A DNA stretch of 64,000 nucleotides from positions 4,791,501 through 4,855,500 of the forward strand of contig NZ_CP089518.1 of assembly GCF_025917685.1 (NCBI RefSeq), written 5' to 3'. Both the position numbers and the translations under genes were made by a program. This stretch comes from Bacillus cereus. Lineage in GTDB: Bacteria > Bacillota > Bacilli > Bacillales > Bacillaceae_G. Below the pieces are notes generated by a model, which was not told the origin of the DNA, made no database searches, and saw nothing but the letters and a program-made list of their open reading frames with translations. Positions 23,869-32,378 of the stretch are shown here, piece by piece (position 1 is the first letter of the stretch; every line of letters begins with the position of its first letter).

Positions 23869-23906
23869 AGCCCGAATCATGCCCTGCATGGTTCGGGCTA
23901 TTTTTA
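23869..23906 (+). terminator. Terminator of ndh-type gene
   Basis: AGCCCGAATCATGC pairs with GCATGGTTCGGGCT, followed by ATTTTT. The T-run is also the start of the adjacent repeat. Confidence 0.9.
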
Positions 23907-24058
23907 TCCCGCTATTTGCGGGCTTGTAAAACTTCCACCTTAAAATCCAGTGAATACAGGGATGAAGTTGGAAGATTAACTGCCCGTAAAAGCCCGATTG
24001 GTTCAACTAATAATCAGTGGGGATGAACATCCCCCCACTGATTAAAGTTTCACTTTAT
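23903..24058 (+). repeat. Full-length bcr1-like element
   Basis: A 156-bp copy bounded by TTTAT on both sides, beginning TTTATCCCGCTATTTGCGGG and ending GATTAAAGTTTCACTTTAT. It lies directly after the ndh terminator and uses its T-run as target. Confidence 0.85.
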
Positions 24059-24199
24059 CCGTAATTTTCTCTAACTTATTTATTCGGCAGAAGAATAATA
24101 TAACCCTTTTAATTATCTAAATTTACTGATTATTTTATGTCCAAATTGTGTATACGAAAAGATGGAAGTATTCTTCCTACTCCCATCCTTTCACACAAA

Positions 24200-25462
24200 C
24201 TATTCTCCTAACTTCACAAGGCTGTAGTTCTTCTTCCCTTTACGAATAATAATAAATCGTCCATCAAATGAATTTTCTACAGTTACATCCGTACCCACAT
24301 CTGTTACTTTTTCACCATTCATAGATATAGCTCCATTATTAATGTCTTCACGTGCTTGTCTTCTAGATGGCTCAATTCCTAAATCAACTAGCCATTCCAC
24401 GATGTTTTTCGTCTCTTTTGAAGACTCGAATGTTGGCATTTCTTTAAATCCTTGTTCAATTTCATCAGCTGTTAACGATTTAATATCTCCACTAAATAAC
24501 GCTGCTGTAATTTTCACAGCTTGCGAAAATGCATCTTCCCCATGAACGAATTTCGTCATTTCTTCCGCTAATACTTTTTGTGCTTCACGTTTATGCGGCT
24601 CTGTTTCTACCTTCACTGACAATTCATCAATACGCTCTTTCGTTAAGAACGTAAAGTATTTCAAGTATTTAACTACATCACGGTCATCTGTATTCACCCA
24701 GAACTGGTAAAATTCAAATGGTGTTGTTTTTTCGGGATCAAGCCAGACAGCGCCGCCTGCTGATTTACCAAACTTCGTACCGTCTGATTTCAATAATAAC
24801 GGAATCGTTAATCCGAATACTCTCGCTTCATGCCCTTCTAACTTACGAATTAAATCTAAACCACTCGTAATATTTCCCCATTGGTCACTACCACCAATTT
24901 GCAGTTGAACATCTTCTTTCGTGTATAAGTGATGGAAGTCCATCGCTTGTAAAATTTGGTACGTAAATTCTGTGAAAGAAATTCCTGTGTCTAAACGACT
25001 TGCTACAATATCCTTCGCTAACATGCTATTTATACTAAAGTTTTTTCCGTAATCACGTAAAAACTCAATAATGTTTATTTCATGTGTCCAGTCGTAGTTA
25101 TTTACCATCTTCACTTCGCTATTCCCGCCGAAATCAAATAGCTTTTTCATTTGTGCTGTTAACGCATCCACATTATGCTGGACTACTTCTAACGTTTGCA
25201 GTTGACGCTCTGATTGACGTCCACTCGGATCACCAATTGTTCCTGTTGCCCCGCCAATTAAAATAACAGGATGATGACCAGCTAATTGGAATCTCTTCAT
25301 CATCATAAACGGAATCAAATGTCCGATATGCATACTATCACCAGTCGGATCCACTCCGCAGTATAGTGAAATCTTTTTCTCTTCTACTAGTTTACGTAAA
25401 CCTTCTTCATCTGTCTGTTGATTCACAGCGCCGCGCCATTCTAATTCATCAATGATATTCAT
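24200..25462 (-). CDS. tyrS: Tyrosyl-tRNA synthetase
   Basis: The 420-residue enzyme is a class Ic aminoacyl-tRNA synthetase. It shows HIGHL (about 45-49) and KFGKS (about 231-235) of the catalytic Rossmann domain, the GGSDQWGN tyrosine-site motif, and a C-terminal S4 RNA-binding domain (RRQAREDINNGAISMNGEKV). It charges tRNA-Tyr with tyrosine. The leader contains a T-box with a UAC specifier, so expression should rise when tRNA-Tyr is uncharged. B. cereus-group genomes usually have a second tyrosyl-tRNA synthetase elsewhere. Confidence 0.97.
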   Translation of the reverse strand: MNIIDELEWRGAVNQQTDEEGLRKLVEEKKISLYCGVDPTGDSMHIGHLIPFMMMKRFQLAGHHPVILIGGATGTIGDPSGRQSERQLQTLEVVQHNVDALTAQMKKLFDFGGNSEVKMVNNYDWTHEINIIEFLRDYGKNFSINSMLAKDIVASRLDTGISFTEFTYQILQAMDFHHLYTKEDVQLQIGGSDQWGNITSGLDLIRKLEGHEARVFGLTIPLLLKSDGTKFGKSAGGAVWLDPEKTTPFEFYQFWVNTDDRDVVKYLKYFTFLTKERIDELSVKVETEPHKREAQKVLAEEMTKFVHGEDAFSQAVKITAALFSGDIKSLTADEIEQGFKEMPTFESSKETKNIVEWLVDLGIEPSRRQAREDINNGAISMNGEKVTDVGTDVTVENSFDGRFIIIRKGKKNYSLVKLGE

Positions 25463-25490
25463 CTTTTGTCATCCCCTTTATTTTTAAAAA

Positions 25491-25730
25491 CAAAAAGCCC
25501 CTATGTCTACGATAGACATAGGGACGATTATTCACCGTGTTACCACCCAGTTTGCATAAATAGCATAGCTACTCATACCACTCTTAGCAATAATATCGAT
25601 TGCTACTCCGCTTAGCGTTACCTAAGATACTCCAGAGTGTAATTCACAAGTTTGTTTGTGCTAGGTTCCAGCAACCCCTAGCTCTCTTTGATAACAGTGA
25701 CAAACTGCTACTGGGCTCTTTCAACGTATA
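25491..25730 (-). promoter_or_regulatory. Tyrosine T-box leader
   Basis: On the minus strand the conserved T-box GGGTGGTAACACGG (about 25536-25550) is followed by a terminator stem CCCTATGTCTA/TAGACATAGGG and TTTTTG. Upstream, in stem I, the loop sequence GAATTACACT offers the specifier UAC, a tyrosine codon, fitting tyrS downstream. Confidence 0.93.
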
Positions 25731-25751
25731 TTATTTGTTAAATTATTAGCC

Positions 25752-25780
25752 ATTATATTGAATTAAAAACAAAATGTCAA
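25752..25780 (-). promoter_or_regulatory. tyrS promoter
   Basis: Minus-strand TTGACA (25780-25775) and TATAAT (25757-25752) are exactly 17 bp apart, a consensus SigA promoter just upstream of the T-box. Confidence 0.9.
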
Positions 25781-25837
25781 CAATACCCAAATATTATTTC
25801 GAAATAATTCATACTTTATACGCTTTTTATTCAAAGA

Positions 25838-26755
25838 TTATTGTAGATCTTCTCCAATAATCCTTACTTCTCGCTCTAATTTCACACCGAATTTTTCTTC
25901 AACAGTTTTTTGTACGAAATGAATTAAATCGATATAATCTTGTGCAGTTCCGTTATCAACATTCACCATAAATCCAGCGTGTTTTAAAGAAACTTCCACT
26001 CCGCCAATTCGCTTACCTTGCAGTCCTGATTCTTGAATAAGCTTACCTGCAAAATTATTTGGTGGACGCTTAAATACACTACCACATGAAGGATACTCTA
26101 ACGGTTGTTTTGATTCACGCTTAAACGTTAAATCATCCATTTTTTCCTTAATCTCTTCACGTACACCTTCTTCAAGTTCAAACTTCGCTTCAAGAATAAT
26201 ATAATGATTATTCGCAAACACACTCTTACGATATCCAAATTCAAATTCGTCTTTCGTTAAAGTGCATAGCTCTCCATCACCTGTCATTACAACTGCTTCT
26301 GTTAATACATAAGCTACTTCACCGCCATATGCACCAGCATTCATATATAACGCTCCACCAACTGAACCTGGAATACCACAAGCAAACTCAAGTCCTGTTA
26401 GAGCATGTTCTAACGCAATTCGTGACACATCAATAATTGCTGCACCACACCCAGCTACAATCGTCGTTCCTGTCACAGTAACACCTGTAATATGAATTAA
26501 ACTTACTGTAATCCCGCGAAGACCACCGTCTTTAATAATAACATTCGATCCGTTTCCTAAAAACGTAACTGGAATATTATATTGGTTAGCATACTTTATC
26601 ACTTCTTGAATCTCATCATAATTAGTAGGCGCAACAAATACATCTGCTTTCCCACCCACTTTAATGTGCGTATGATTTTTTAGCATTTCATCTTTCTTTA
26701 CATGACCTTCAGGCAATACCGTACTTAAATATTTATAAACCTCTTGCATATTCAT
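25838..26755 (-). CDS. murB: UDP-N-acetylenolpyruvoylglucosamine reductase
   Basis: The 305-residue flavoprotein has the FAD-binding PCMH domain ([60 protein letters not shown]) and the C-terminal MurB domain with FGYRKS and the active-site [11 protein letters not shown] and [15 protein letters not shown] segments. It reduces the enolpyruvyl group with NADPH to form UDP-MurNAc in peptidoglycan synthesis. Length and the lack of the extra loop fit the Bacillus type IIb enzyme. It stands alone rather than in the division cluster, so it is probably the second murB of the genome. Confidence 0.95.
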   Translation of the reverse strand: MNMQEVYKYLSTVLPEGHVKKDEMLKNHTHIKVGGKADVFVAPTNYDEIQEVIKYANQYNIPVTFLGNGSNVIIKDGGLRGITVSLIHITGVTVTGTTIVAGCGAAIIDVSRIALEHALTGLEFACGIPGSVGGALYMNAGAYGGEVAYVLTEAVVMTGDGELCTLTKDEFEFGYRKSVFANNHYIILEAKFELEEGVREEIKEKMDDLTFKRESKQPLEYPSCGSVFKRPPNNFAGKLIQESGLQGKRIGGVEVSLKHAGFMVNVDNGTAQDYIDLIHFVQKTVEEKFGVKLEREVRIIGEDLQ

Positions 26756-26783
26756 TTTACGATTCCTCTATTTCTATAATCTT

Positions 26784-26860
26784 TTTATCCCGCTAGCAAC
26801 GGGCCCATAATATCCCCACATAAAAAATACAATACAAATCCAAAGCTAAAGTGGTGGATA
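26784..26860 (+). repeat. Degenerate 5' part of bcr1-like element
   Basis: TTTATCCCGCTAGCAACGGGC matches the left end of bcr1 copies; similarity fades after about 75 bp and no right end is found. The rest of 26861-27109 is AT-rich intergenic DNA with a small inverted repeat ACCTCTTA/TAAGAGGT (26894-26914) and no gene that I can support. Confidence 0.5.
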
Positions 26861-27109
26861 CAGTGTACCTAAAATCAATTCGAGACACCTATAAACCTCT
26901 TAAATTATAAGAGGTGCCACTCATATTAAAATATATATCGCATAATAAAGCAACCCAAATGGACTACTAAACTCGACATGTAACCATATAGACAACAATT
27001 TGTAAAATATATAGGTTTTACAAAGTAATATCCTTCAATATCTTACTATACCACACGAAAATAAAGTGGTATTTTTTTGTAATCTTTACTTTATTTTCTT
27101 CAATAAAAA

Positions 27110-27140
27110 AGATGCTCTTACCTACGTAAGAGCATCCCTT
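27110..27140. terminator. Hairpin terminator
   Basis: GATGCTCTTAC and GTAAGAGCATC pair; minus-strand T-run follows. It lies about 130 bp past the SET gene and may end a short unrecognised transcript or be a second terminator. Confidence 0.65.
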
Positions 27141-27228
27141 TCATTTCCTCTTTAACTAATTTTATCTCGTCCACCTTCCCCCTCCCTTCACTTATTAGAT
27201 AATCCGCGATACCTTTTATTCCATACAA

Positions 27229-27262
27229 AAGAGCACATCCAACAGAATGTGCCCTTTCTATA
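27229..27262 (-). terminator. Terminator of SET-domain gene
   Basis: GGGCACATTC pairs with GGATGTGCTC (two G-U pairs) around TGTT and is followed by TTTT. Confidence 0.65.
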
Positions 27263-27271
27263 CTTTTTAAC

Positions 27272-27667
27272 TTATTTTTCGTTCTCTTCTTTTTCCTTAT
27301 CAAACCATAACAGCTCATCATCATCAACTTCACCATTATAATTGATTAGAATCTCTTCTCCCGCTTTTATATCTTTGTAAGCAAAGAAGTTAAACATATG
27401 ATTCTCAAAGACAATATCATACGTTGCATTCGGCTTATATGAATGATTAAATAACATGCCGTATCCTAAAAGGAATGCCGTATGATTTACCCCATACTCA
27501 AATGCGTAGTCAGCAAGTAACGTTTTCTCAATGTGCTCATGCTGTTCATTCGGATAAGAGATAACTGGTGCTGAGTGTATCAACTCACCCTTTTTAATAT
27601 CACGAGTTGCAAATACACCTCTATTAAATTCTCCATCACTAAGTTCAGAAGTCTTAACTTCAATCAT
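27272..27667 (-). CDS. SET domain-containing protein
   Basis: A 131-residue stand-alone SET domain. The S-adenosylmethionine and pseudoknot motifs are visible: RGVFATRDIKKGELIHSAPV at the start, MLFNHSYKPNATYDIV (NHS...N) and AYKDIKAGEEILINYNG at the end. SET proteins methylate lysines; in bacteria the targets are mostly unknown. The start at 27667 has AGGTGA five bases upstream, better than the GTG at 27676. No pre- or post-SET cysteine clusters are present. It is flanked by terminators, so it is transcribed alone. Confidence 0.88.
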   Translation of the reverse strand: MIEVKTSELSDGEFNRGVFATRDIKKGELIHSAPVISYPNEQHEHIEKTLLADYAFEYGVNHTAFLLGYGMLFNHSYKPNATYDIVFENHMFNFFAYKDIKAGEEILINYNGEVDDDELLWFDKEKEENEK

Positions 27668-27756
27668 ATGCGTCACCTATATATTTCTTTCTTCGAAGTA
27701 TTTTTCTCCTTAAGCTTGGCAGAAAACGCGGAGAAAAGCAATTAAATTCCTACCAA

Positions 27757-27790
27757 GTATAAAAAGAGCACATTATTTGTGCTCTTTTTA
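27757..27790. terminator. Terminator of EEP-family gene
   Basis: AAAAAGAGCACA and TGTGCTCTTTTT form a stem about 80 bp past the EEP stop codon. Confidence 0.8.
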
Positions 27791-27868
27791 GGTGATATTA
27801 TTTTCTAGAATATCTTATAACGACAACTTCACCCGTTAGAAGATATTCTATGAAGCCCCACGTATCAA

Positions 27869-28930
27869 TTACTTCAACTTAAATACCGCACTAACTGGGT
27901 TATGATCACTGTTTTCAAACTTTAAGTCTTTCCCTTGTACATTTACAATTTCAACATTCGGCGAAACGATAAAGCCATCAATAATAGTGACAAAGTTTTC
28001 ACCTTCCACATATTTCTTCACATCATCCCTTACCGTCATAACAGATGGATCTACAGCCCATTGGAATCCTCCATCTGCGAAGCCCTTCGGTAACTCTACT
28101 AGCCATTCAGGACGCTCTTTCACAAACTTAGGATCACTTAGTTGGACATTAGAAAGTAACTGGTTCCAATCTCCACCTAATATTACGTAATCACCGTTTT
28201 GATAACACTTGTTCATATATTCTTTTAAATACTCTGCTTGTTGCTTTCTAATTTTTCCGCCCTCATCATAAGCAGATAAATGTATGTTTACGAGCCTAAC
28301 ATACTTCCCATTATCAACAGGGATTTTATGTTCAACAATCGCACGATCTAAATCGAATAAACGCTTCGGCCAAGGCTCCATTCCGGGTAGTTGGAACCGC
28401 GTTGCTGTTTGAACTGTGTATTTAGAAAATGTACTTAATCCGCCCTCAGCATATCCCATCGGCTTTGTGACTGGGACAGGAACCCACTTAGTATCGTAGT
28501 TCTTCCCAAATGACGAAGCATAATCAGGTAATCCTTTTTTCAAAAACTCATGTTCATTTACATCAAATGATCGGTGGGATTTTATATCAACTTCTTGCAA
28601 TAACGTAAAATCACTATTCTCATTTTGTAAAAATGAAAGCATCTTCTTTAAGTTTACTTCAGTCTGTTCTTTACTACTCGAACCAGAACCCTTTCCTCCG
28701 TCCATAAAGAAGTCTTGGTCTTTATCTAATCCAGCGTATCCAATATTAAATGTTGTAACTTTAAATTCATTTCCTGGCTGCAGTACACGCTCTTTATTGT
28801 TTTCAACCTTTACGTCTAAAACATTTGCTGGCTGTTCTTTTGTAAGTGTCATATAAGCTAAAAAGCCACCTAGAATACCAGCTATTATTAAAATAAAGAT
28901 TAATACTATTTTTAAAAATTTCTTCAACAC
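27869..28930 (-). CDS. Membrane-anchored endonuclease/exonuclease/phosphatase family protein
   Basis: The 353-residue protein starts with one uncleaved-looking membrane helix (FLKIVLIFILIIAGILGGFLAYM) and then a complete EEP domain: TFNIGYAG (N), LLQEVDIKSHRS (E), VNIHLSA (H), GGDWNQLL (D, N) and SDHNPV (DH) in order. These are the metal-dependent catalytic residues of the DNase I/inositol phosphatase/sphingomyelinase superfamily. The catalytic domain would face outside the membrane. The substrate could be nucleic acid, phospholipid or another phosphate ester. It is monocistronic. The 28931-29249 region upstream holds no gene I can support. Confidence 0.88.
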   Translation of the reverse strand: MLKKFLKIVLIFILIIAGILGGFLAYMTLTKEQPANVLDVKVENNKERVLQPGNEFKVTTFNIGYAGLDKDQDFFMDGGKGSGSSSKEQTEVNLKKMLSFLQNENSDFTLLQEVDIKSHRSFDVNEHEFLKKGLPDYASSFGKNYDTKWVPVPVTKPMGYAEGGLSTFSKYTVQTATRFQLPGMEPWPKRLFDLDRAIVEHKIPVDNGKYVRLVNIHLSAYDEGGKIRKQQAEYLKEYMNKCYQNGDYVILGGDWNQLLSNVQLSDPKFVKERPEWLVELPKGFADGGFQWAVDPSVMTVRDDVKKYVEGENFVTIIDGFIVSPNVEIVNVQGKDLKFENSDHNPVSAVFKLK

Positions 28931-29249
28931 ACATGACCCCTTTTTATTAAATAACGTTTTATTTATCTGTATTTTCAGTTAAATAAAGATAAATTAAAGA
29001 CACAAGAAATATTTTACCATAAAGAAAACTTGTTATCATTATATTTAGCTAACAAATAATCGTTGTATCCCTCACTGCAATTATCTTGAAATTCAATCAT
29101 AACATTTACGAAAGCAAGACTGGAATGTAATTACAACCCACAACAGAGAAATTACACCTTCAGAGAATATAACAGATCCTACTTTCTGAACTTTTCATTA
29201 ACATATTTATTGGTAATCCAAAATAATATTTAGTACACTGTAAATAGAA

Positions 29250-29334
29250 CTTATAGGCGATGGAGTTCGCCATAACTGCTATGTAGCTAATGACTCCTAC
29301 CAGTACAACTACTGGTAGGAGTCTATTTTTTTTG
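29250..29334 (+). promoter_or_regulatory. Fluoride riboswitch (crcB motif) with terminator
   Basis: TATAGGCGATGGAGTTCGCC (about 29252-29271) and GCTAATGACTCCTACC (about 29286-29301) are the conserved parts of the fluoride aptamer. The same GACTCCTACC then pairs with GGTAGGAGTC to form a terminator followed by eight T residues. Fluoride binding should prevent the terminator and turn on the two fluC genes. Confidence 0.93.
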
Positions 29335-29360
29335 AGTAAACTATTAGAGAGGTGAAGAAA

Positions 29361-29765
29361 TTGAAATATATTATTGTTGGCATAGCCGGTATATTAGGAG
29401 CTCTTTCCCGTTATTATTTAGGTTTTACTATCGATACGCTTTGGCATCATTCATTACCACTTGCTACATTAACAATTAACTTAATTGGCTGTTTCTTACT
29501 CGCTTTGTTGACCACCTATATCGCCCGGTTAAACATCTTATCTTCCGAAGTTATTACAGGGATTGGAACAGGGTTTATCGGTTCATTTACGACGTTTTCA
29601 ACATTTAGCGTCGAAACTGTAAAACTAATCAATTATTCTGAGCTAGGTATCGCCTTTTTATATGTATTATGCAGCATGTTAGGTGGTCTAATTATGTCTG
29701 GGCTTGGCTATAAACTTGGAGATTTTTTACTACAAAAACACCTTGAGGAAGGTGAACTATCATGA
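29361..29765 (+). CDS. crcB: Fluoride ion channel FluC/CrcB, subunit 1
   Basis: A 134-residue membrane protein with four helices. The family marks are [15 protein letters not shown] (helix with the conserved Asn) and [20 protein letters not shown], the Na+-site and phenylalanine-track region. I take the TTG at 29361, six bases after GAGAGGTGA; the GTG at 29352 is inside that site. FluC exports fluoride as an antiparallel dual-topology dimer. It overlaps the second fluC gene by four bases, so in this species the channel is probably a heterodimer of fixed orientations. The preceding fluoride riboswitch confirms the role. Confidence 0.95.
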   Translation: MKYIIVGIAGILGALSRYYLGFTIDTLWHHSLPLATLTINLIGCFLLALLTTYIARLNILSSEVITGIGTGFIGSFTTFSTFSVETVKLINYSELGIAFLYVLCSMLGGLIMSGLGYKLGDFLLQKHLEEGELS

Positions 29766-30118
29766 TTAATGCTTTATTAGTAGCAACAGGAGGGTTCTTC
29801 GGTGCTATTACACGATTTGCAATTAGTAATTGGTTTAAAGAAAGAAATAAAACTTCATTTCCAATTGCTACATTTCTCATTAATATAACAGGAGCATTTT
29901 TACTCGGATATATAATTGGCAAAGGGATAACTACAAGTTGGCAACTATTATTAGGCACTGGATTCATGGGTGCCTTTACTACATTCTCAACGTTTAAATT
30001 AGAATCCATTCAGCTTTTCAACCGTAAAAACTATCGCGTACTACTTCTATATTTAAGCACTACTTATATAATCGGTATCACATTCGCATTCCTTGGGATG
30101 AAGTTAGGCGGAATATAA
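29762..30118 (+). CDS. crcB: Fluoride ion channel FluC/CrcB, subunit 2
   Basis: A 118-residue, four-helix FluC protein with [17 protein letters not shown] at the N-terminus, [14 protein letters not shown] and [20 protein letters not shown]. Its ATGA overlap with the upstream copy and shared riboswitch indicate a coupled operon. The two proteins are only distantly alike outside the motifs, as expected when each subunit takes one fixed orientation in the membrane. Members with this pairing are common in Bacillus. Confidence 0.95.
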   Translation: MINALLVATGGFFGAITRFAISNWFKERNKTSFPIATFLINITGAFLLGYIIGKGITTSWQLLLGTGFMGAFTTFSTFKLESIQLFNRKNYRVLLLYLSTTYIIGITFAFLGMKLGGI

Positions 30119-30156
30119 AAAAGAAAGCGACTCTTATCGGTCGCTTTCTTTCATAA
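30119..30156. terminator. Bidirectional terminator
   Basis: AAAGAAAGCGAC and GTCGCTTTCTTT pair around an 8-base loop, between fluC and the convergent small gene. Confidence 0.85.
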
Positions 30157-30390
30157 AAAGTATGTTGCCCCATATGGAATTGAAAATAAACCAGCTGGAT
30201 ACACATTATAATGTACGATTTGCATCGGAGGCTGTGTATACGGCATATACTGACTCTGCATCATTTGCTCTACCTGCGCTTGTTGTTGCATCTGAATAGC
30301 CTGATGCACTGCCTGAATTGTCCCCTGTGCCCCGGCCAATGTAATAGCCGGCCCTACTTGTCTTTCAGTGTAAAAATAATGGTTCATCAT
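30151..30390 (-). CDS. Small Gln/Met/Tyr-rich protein, possibly spore-associated
   Basis: The 79-residue protein has a QAIQMQQQAQVEQMMQSQYM stretch and a Pro/Tyr-rich C-terminus (YTQPPMQIVHYNVYPAGLFSIPYGATYFL), composition like small Bacillus spore coat proteins. The ribosome binding site is weak (GTGAGC). It diverges from another small Tyr/His/Pro-rich gene with a mother-cell-type promoter, which supports a spore role. No recognised domain; function is inferred from composition and neighbour only. Confidence 0.65.
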   Translation of the reverse strand: MMNHYFYTERQVGPAITLAGAQGTIQAVHQAIQMQQQAQVEQMMQSQYMPYTQPPMQIVHYNVYPAGLFSIPYGATYFL

Positions 30391-30509
30391 TATTCAGCTC
30401 ACTTTTTATACAGAATGAATTCCTCTTACATGTTATGTTCACATACAATGCAAGTGTTTTAAATTTACATAAAACATGTTTTTAGCCCAACCCATACATC
30501 AAACACCTT

Positions 30510-30518
30510 CATAGAGTA
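30510..30518 (+). promoter_or_regulatory. SigK-like -10 element
   Basis: CATAGAGTA fits the CATANNNTA -10 consensus of the late mother-cell sigma factor SigK, 38 bp upstream of the start codon of the next gene. The -35 (AC-type) is too short to judge. Confidence 0.45.
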
Positions 30519-30555
30519 TATAAATGCCCACAAATATATGAAAAGGAGTGAGAAT

Positions 30556-30834
30556 ATGAGTTTCTACGAACAACAGCCTTTTACTCAAGATAACTATTAT
30601 CGAGATCAACATTGGCATCCCCAAAATCCACTAAAACACCAAACAATCGCTATAATTGGTCCTGCTGTTTCTCACGGATTACGTGAAGCTGCTCATCTCG
30701 GCTATCAACACGCATTAACCGAAGCTGTCGCTATCGGCTACTTACTTGGAAGAGGTTACGATTATAACACCGCTTGGAAAACCGTTGAATCTTGGTGGAG
30801 ACCACCAGGATCCCCGCTTCCTACTCCATACTAA
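30556..30834 (+). CDS. Small His/Tyr/Pro-rich protein, possible spore coat component
   Basis: With the ATG at 30556 (AAAGGAGTG nine bases upstream) the protein has 92 residues. It begins MSFYEQQPFTQDNYYRDQHW, has a central helix-like part (GLREAAHLGYQHALTEAVAIGYLLGRGYDYNTAW) and ends in WWRPPGSPLPTPY. The aromatic and proline-rich composition and a SigK-like -10 element suggest a late sporulation protein. No family recognised. Confidence 0.7.
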   Translation: MSFYEQQPFTQDNYYRDQHWHPQNPLKHQTIAIIGPAVSHGLREAAHLGYQHALTEAVAIGYLLGRGYDYNTAWKTVESWWRPPGSPLPTPY

Positions 30835-30868
30835 AGTGAAAAGACCGTAAATATACGGTCTTTTCACT
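30833..30868. terminator. Perfect bidirectional terminator
   Basis: AAAGTGAAAAGACCGTA and TACGGTCTTTTCACTTT are perfect 16-17-bp arms around AATA, between convergent genes. Confidence 0.9.
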
Positions 30869-31084
30869 TTAGCATGCTTTCTTTTTTTGAAGCATCGAGA
30901 AAATAGCCATGAACAAAATCGCAATAATTCCAGTAAAAACAAATAAATAAGCTAATGGAATTAAGAAAAATGGTTCCACTAAAGTTCCATCCAGCTTCAC
31001 TTCCGAACCAATTATATTAAACATAATTATACATAACACTCCTAAAAATATCGGACTAGCCGCTAATAAATATTTGTTTTTCAT
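30869..31084 (-). CDS. DUF3955-type small membrane protein
   Basis: The 71-residue protein has two membrane helices, LLAASPIFLGVLCIIMFNII (about 5-24) and FFLIPLAYLFVFTGIIAILFMAIF (about 39-62), joined by GSEVKLDGTLVEPFFLIP, which matches my memory of the DUF3955 signature. AAGGAGAA precedes the ATG. Function unknown. A 37-bp perfect hairpin sequence lies about 90 bp upstream. Confidence 0.8.
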   Translation of the reverse strand: MKNKYLLAASPIFLGVLCIIMFNIIGSEVKLDGTLVEPFFLIPLAYLFVFTGIIAILFMAIFSMLQKKKAC

Positions 31085-31175
31085 AATATATTCTCCTTCA
31101 ATTTCATAATTAATTTTTTGTATTCCTTTTCACTATTCTTACTACCATCATAATAAATCCAACAACATTACAAGT

Positions 31176-31212
31176 CAACAATTATTTATTGTTTTACAAT
31201 AAATAATTGTTG
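31176..31212. repeat. Perfect 16-bp inverted repeat upstream of DUF3955 gene
   Basis: CAACAATTATTTATTG and CAATAAATAATTGTTG flank TTTTA. It is AT-rich and lacks a T-run, so an operator or cruciform is as likely as a terminator. Confidence 0.6.
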
Positions 31213-31219
31213 TTTAAAA

Positions 31220-31262
31220 TAAAAAAGAGACTATAGACAATCATCGTCTATAGCCTCTTCAC
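31220..31262 (-). terminator. Terminator of speG
   Basis: AGAGGCTATAGAC and GTCTATAGTCTCT pair (one G-U) on the minus strand, followed by TTTTTTATTTT. Confidence 0.8.
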
Positions 31263-31266
31263 TCCA

Positions 31267-31782
31267 TTATTTCACTCTAAAATATTCTTTTTGGAACATA
31301 CACATTCTTATCGCATTATGGTAGTTACCATCAACGAAAAACTCGTCTAAAAGCTCACCTTCCACCATAAATCCAACTTTTTTATAAACATGTACAGCCT
31401 TTTCATTCTCTTTATCAACAACTAAGTAAAGTTTATGCATATTTAATACTGAAAAAGCGTAATCCATCGCTAAACGCGTCGCTTCCGCTGCATAACCATG
31501 TCCTTGATAATTCGGATCAATAATAATTTGGAATTCAGTTCTTCGATGAATATAATCGATTTCCACTAACTCGACTAATCCAACCATCTCATTATCTTTC
31601 TCCAGGATAAAACGGCGTTCACTTTGATCATGTATATGTTTATCATATAAATCCTGTAGTTCTACAAAAGCCTCATAGGGCTCTTCAAACCAATAAGACA
31701 TAATATGTGCGTTATTATTAAGTTCGTGTACAAACTTTAAATCTTCCCGTTCTAAAGGACGCAACTTTAATTCCTGACTCAT
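31267..31782 (-). CDS. speG: Spermidine N1-acetyltransferase (SpeG type)
   Basis: From the ATG at 31782 (GGAGG seven bases upstream) the protein has 171 residues. It follows E. coli SpeG closely along its length: [53 protein letters not shown], the acetyl-CoA loop [22 protein letters not shown] and [22 protein letters not shown]. SpeG is a dodecameric GNAT enzyme that acetylates spermidine and spermine to limit polyamine toxicity. It is monocistronic. Confidence 0.93.
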   Translation of the reverse strand: MSQELKLRPLEREDLKFVHELNNNAHIMSYWFEEPYEAFVELQDLYDKHIHDQSERRFILEKDNEMVGLVELVEIDYIHRRTEFQIIIDPNYQGHGYAAEATRLAMDYAFSVLNMHKLYLVVDKENEKAVHVYKKVGFMVEGELLDEFFVDGNYHNAIRMCMFQKEYFRVK

Positions 31783-31892
31783 TTCTATAACCTCCAAGTA
31801 AAATAACCTCTTCACTTAATTTCTCAATTTTTTTCGATTTCAAACGCCCTATTTACATTGTAAACTTTCAAGTAACTTGAAGGTCAAGATGA

Positions 31893-31926
31893 AAAAGTAG
31901 TGCAAACTTATGTCTGCACTACTACT
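31893..31926 (-). terminator. Terminator of psiE-type gene
   Basis: AGTAGTGCA and TGCACTACT pair around a 10-base loop and are followed by TTTTTCAT on the minus strand. Confidence 0.75.
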
Positions 31927-32326
31927 CTTTTCTCAAATCTCTCATATTTGATATGTATAAAGCAATAACTAAAACAAGAATGGATCCTGCATATAATAAC
32001 GTCTCCATCGGTTCCTCATGAGATACAATAATCAGTCGAATTAAAGCCGTAATCCCTATATAAATAAAATAGCGTAACGGAAAATGGTAGTTCGATTTAA
32101 AATACTTAATAATTAATGCGATGAACTCAAAGTATAAGAAGTAGACAATGATACTTTCAACTAATTTATAAGATGTATACTTCTTCGCCGAAAATATGTA
32201 TTGAATAAACGTGATTGTCTCATTAATTAAAAAGATAGATAAAACAATGGACAATATAATTAGCGCTATATTTAATATCCACTGCAAAACACTAGCTATA
32301 ACATGATCGATATTAAATGACTTCAT
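31922..32326 (-). CDS. psiE: PsiE family phosphate-starvation-inducible membrane protein
   Basis: The 134-residue protein has four membrane segments and the PsiE pattern, including [23 protein letters not shown], then the [20 protein letters not shown] segment with conserved arginines. Length is the same as E. coli PsiE (136). Its biochemical role is not known; in E. coli the gene responds to phosphate and cAMP. No Pho box was recognised upstream here. Confidence 0.88.
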   Translation of the reverse strand: MKSFNIDHVIASVLQWILNIALIILSIVLSIFLINETITFIQYIFSAKKYTSYKLVESIIVYFLYFEFIALIIKYFKSNYHFPLRYFIYIGITALIRLIIVSHEEPMETLLYAGSILVLVIALYISNMRDLRKE

Positions 32327-32378
32327 TTTCTCTTTAGACTCTCCTTCATATAAGTACTTATTTATTATAGCAAAATTA

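Noticed and set aside
27118..27336. 72-codon minus-strand ORF overlapping the SET gene end
   Set aside because: It spans the SET terminator hairpin and ends inside a second hairpin; no good start. The short tail after GGGAGGGGGAAGGTG (about 18 codons) could be translated but there is no further support.
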